From: Streptomyces sp. JHA26
GTDB lineage: Bacteria > Actinomycetota > Actinomycetes > Streptomycetales > Streptomycetaceae
DNA length: 63,637 bases
Reading direction: 5' to 3'
Assembly (NCBI RefSeq): GCF_002005565.1
Contig: NZ_BDJC01000042.1
Coordinates: 1 to 63,637 of the forward strand
The notes beneath the pieces were generated by a model that worked only from the letters and a program-made list of their open reading frames with translations, did not search any database and had not been told where the DNA came from. Numbering within the stretch: position 1 is the stretch's first letter; every line of letters starts with the position of its first letter. Positions 61,621-63,637 of this stretch are shown piece after piece. The position numbers and the translations under genes are program-made.

Positions 61621-62591
61621 GTGGGTCACGGCCGAAACCGGAGGGACACCTCGCGGAGCAGCACCTGGGAGACCGACTCTCCGCCCTCGTGGACGGAGAG
61701 CTCGGCCATGACGCGCGTGAGCGCGTGCTGGCGCACGTGGCGACCTGCCCGAAGTGCAAGGCGGAGGTCGACGCGCAGCGCCGTCTGAAGAACGTCTTCG
61801 CCGAGGCCGCCCAGCCGACCCCGTCCGAGAGCTTCCTGGCCCGCCTCCAGGGGCTCCCGGGAGGCGGCGACGCGGACGGCCGCGGCTCGTCGCCGAGAAG
61901 GGGCGACTTCTCCGACGGCATGCCCGGCACGCCCGGGAAGTTCGCGTTCGGCTACGTCCCCGCCCGAGCGCACTCCTCCCTGCAGCCCTCCTCGTCGGTG
62001 GACCGGGGCTTCCGGATCCATGACGTGAGCCGGCACGAGTCGGAGCGGTCGGCGTCGCGGGGGATGCGGTTCGCGTTCGTCGCCGCGGGAGCGGTGTCGC
62101 TGGCCGCGATCGCGCTGGGCGGTGTCACCCTCGGCACCCCCGACACGACCACGGAGGCCCGGGGTTCCGGCACCGGCAGCAACGTGACGCCGCTGGGCAC
62201 CCCGAGCGCGGGAGCGGGCAAGAACCCCGAGAACCAGCGCCGCCGCTCGGTCGGCCCGCTGCTCGGCCAGGCCCAGGGCCGGCAGGTGCTCGGCGAGTCC
62301 CCCGCGGCCCCGACCGAGGTGTCCGCGCCACTGGTGCCCGGCCTGCCGGCCCCCGTGGCCGCCGACCCGCTGCAGCGGGCCGTACGGGCACTGACCACGG
62401 CCGACGCGGTCGCCGTGTCCCCGCTGATACGGCCGCTGGAGTCGGTCCCGCCGCTCACCCTGGCCGCCTGGCCGTCGGCGCCCGTGATCGAGCGGCCCGG
62501 TCTCTTCGCCGTACCCGCGCCCGTCCCCGACCCGCTCCCCGCCCCCGGGGCCTCGGTGCCCCCCGCCACGTCCCACCGTCCGGCTCCCTGA
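61617..62591 (+). CDS. Zinc-associated anti-sigma factor (RseA-like), membrane-bound
   Basis: 324 aa from GTG 61617, overlapping the sigma stop by 4 bases. LGDRLSALVDGELGHDARERVLAHVATCPKCKAEVDA carries the ZAS motif H-x3-C-x2-C. A linker of about 80 residues leads to one membrane helix, FAFVAAGAVSLAAIALGGVTL. The outer part is a Pro/Ala-rich tail of about 150 residues. It would hold the sigma factor at the membrane until a signal acts on it. Confidence 0.92.
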   Translation: MSGSRPKPEGHLAEQHLGDRLSALVDGELGHDARERVLAHVATCPKCKAEVDAQRRLKNVFAEAAQPTPSESFLARLQGLPGGGDADGRGSSPRRGDFSDGMPGTPGKFAFGYVPARAHSSLQPSSSVDRGFRIHDVSRHESERSASRGMRFAFVAAGAVSLAAIALGGVTLGTPDTTTEARGSGTGSNVTPLGTPSAGAGKNPENQRRRSVGPLLGQAQGRQVLGESPAAPTEVSAPLVPGLPAPVAADPLQRAVRALTTADAVAVSPLIRPLESVPPLTLAAWPSAPVIERPGLFAVPAPVPDPLPAPGASVPPATSHRPAP

Positions 62592-62685
62592 CAGGGATCT
62601 GCGCGCCGGCACGCGGACCTGATTGAATCCGGGATGGCGCCAGAGCTCTTGGAGCCGACGATCCGCGGCCAGGTGTGGGGAGAAC

Positions 62686-63637
62686 ATGAACGAGGGGAAG
62701 CCCACGAAGGCGAAATGGTGGAGCCGTCCTCGCCCGTCCGAGGACGGCTCCGGAGGAGACTTCGAACTGGCGCGTCCTCAGGCCGCCCACGGCACCGGCG
62801 ACGCCGAGCGCGCCGAGCGTGACGAGGGCGACGAGGGCGGCTTTCCGCCGGAGCGTCCCGGGGCGGCCCGGGCGGCCGACGAGCGGGACCACGACGGCGA
62901 CTACGAACTGGACGGCCCCGCGGCACGGCCCGCCGCCCCACCGGCGGACACCGCCGCCGCCCCGGGCACCCCACTCACCGTCCCGGACCCACGCGCCGCC
63001 CCCGACGCCCCGGGTGCTCCCGCTGCTGAGGCCGCCCCGGACGCTCCGGACGCTCCCGGTCCCGAGGCCGCCGCCGGAACCACCGGCACCGGCACCGGCG
63101 CCGTCCCGGGTGTTCCCGGTACGGGCGTCGAGGGCGACCCCCGTGCCGACGACACCCCCGCTCCGGTCCCCGAGCCCGTCGCCGGGCGTCCCCGGCCGCT
63201 GCACGACCCCGACCCCTACAGCACCCCGCCGTACGGCGAGCCCGGTCCCTGGGCCCCCGCCCCGCCGGTCCAGCACCCGGCGACGACACCGGCTCACGGC
63301 ACGACGACCCCCCCGGTGTCCGCGGGGATGCCGGCGGCACCCTCCGGCACCCCGATGCCCGACCCCGCCTTCGCGGACGCCCCGCCCCCCGCCCCGGCGG
63401 TCCAGCACCCGGCGCCGGCACCCCTCACGCCCGCGGCCGCGCCCGCCGCACCCGGCACGTCCGCGGGGCGCCCCCGCCTCCGGGCGCCCCCGACCCCGAC
63501 CCCTGGCGGCGCTACGACCCGTGGGCCGCGGCGGCCGCCGCCCCGCTCCAGCAGAGCGGCGCCGTCGTCCTGACGCGGGAGCAGCGGCGCAGGCGGGCCC
63601 GGCGGACACTCGTCGTCGGCGTCCTCCTGGTCGCGCT
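62686..63637 (+). CDS. HtrA-like serine protease, N-terminal part, with apparent frameshift, cut by window end
   Basis: The start is ATG 62686, with GTGGGGAG upstream. The frame begins MNEGKPTKAKWWSRP and continues as an acidic, then Pro/Ala-rich cytoplasmic arm. Near 63470 it turns into an Arg/Pro-rich run and stops at 63573. From about 63465 another frame reads PPPPGAPDPDPWRRYDPWAA, then VVLTREQRRRRARR and LVVGVLLVA, the usual tail and membrane start of this protein family. One base seems missing in the ggggcgccccc run at about 63465-63475. The protease domain lies outside the window, so the assignment rests on the sigma/anti-sigma neighbourhood and this N-terminus. Confidence 0.72.

Overview
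This window is high-GC actinobacterial DNA with strong third-position GC bias, many GTG starts, 4-base ATGA/GTGA operon overlaps and a gene set that points to Streptomyces. Key pointers are a complete bldK-type oligopeptide permease locus next to typA, mycothiol biosynthesis (mshB), an XRE/DUF397 pair, a SpoIIE-type multi-sensor phosphatase, and a dapC/dapE/tag/sigE-type block whose order resembles the Mycobacterium sigE region. No rRNA, tRNA or CRISPR array was recognised.

1-6.3 kb: ychF is followed by an accessory patch. It holds two divergent modules, each a PIN-toxin/antitoxin operon on the minus strand facing a plus-strand gene of one SNF2-helicase family. The first helicase is intact. 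The second is a short remnant with an apparent internal deletion, followed by a possible transposase scrap. The first module is bracketed by a 15-bp direct repeat equal to the 3' end of ychF, which suggests insertion at that gene end.

6.3-19.4 kb: miscellaneous metabolic and regulatory genes. These are a VOC protein, an M14 peptidase with a LysR regulator, an SDR, a septum-formation-like membrane protein, a GntR regulator, a Nudix hydrolase, a small anti-sigma-type ATPase, a PAS/GAF/SpoIIE/HATPase protein and a membrane-anchored GH18-like protein.

19.4-39.1 kb: a peptide-uptake region. It contains an orphan family-5 binding lipoprotein, typA, the five-gene bldKA-E operon after a long leader, a second complete five-gene peptide ABC operon, and a prolyl-oligopeptidase-type peptidase. 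Together these could capture, import and degrade extracellular peptides. In Streptomyces, BldK import is required for normal aerial development.

39.1-53 kb: an amidase, the XRE/DUF397 pair, mshB, a large membrane protein with VanW-type domains, a DesK/DesR-like two-component system, a SirB1-like protein, a GNAT protein, a 7Fe ferredoxin and dapC.

53-63.6 kb: a lysozyme-like membrane protein, dapE, a LOG-family protein, a FolP2-like protein, a DivIVA-domain protein, tag, an enoyl-CoA hydratase, a DUF3117 protein, an O-methyltransferase that seems to start at ATT, and an ECF sigma / zinc anti-sigma / HtrA stress operon. The HtrA gene runs off the window and shows an apparent frameshift.

Several genes start 6-7 nt after a TANNNT -10-like box without a ribosome binding site, which suggests leaderless transcripts. 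All calls come from reading the sequence and translations; no database search was run.
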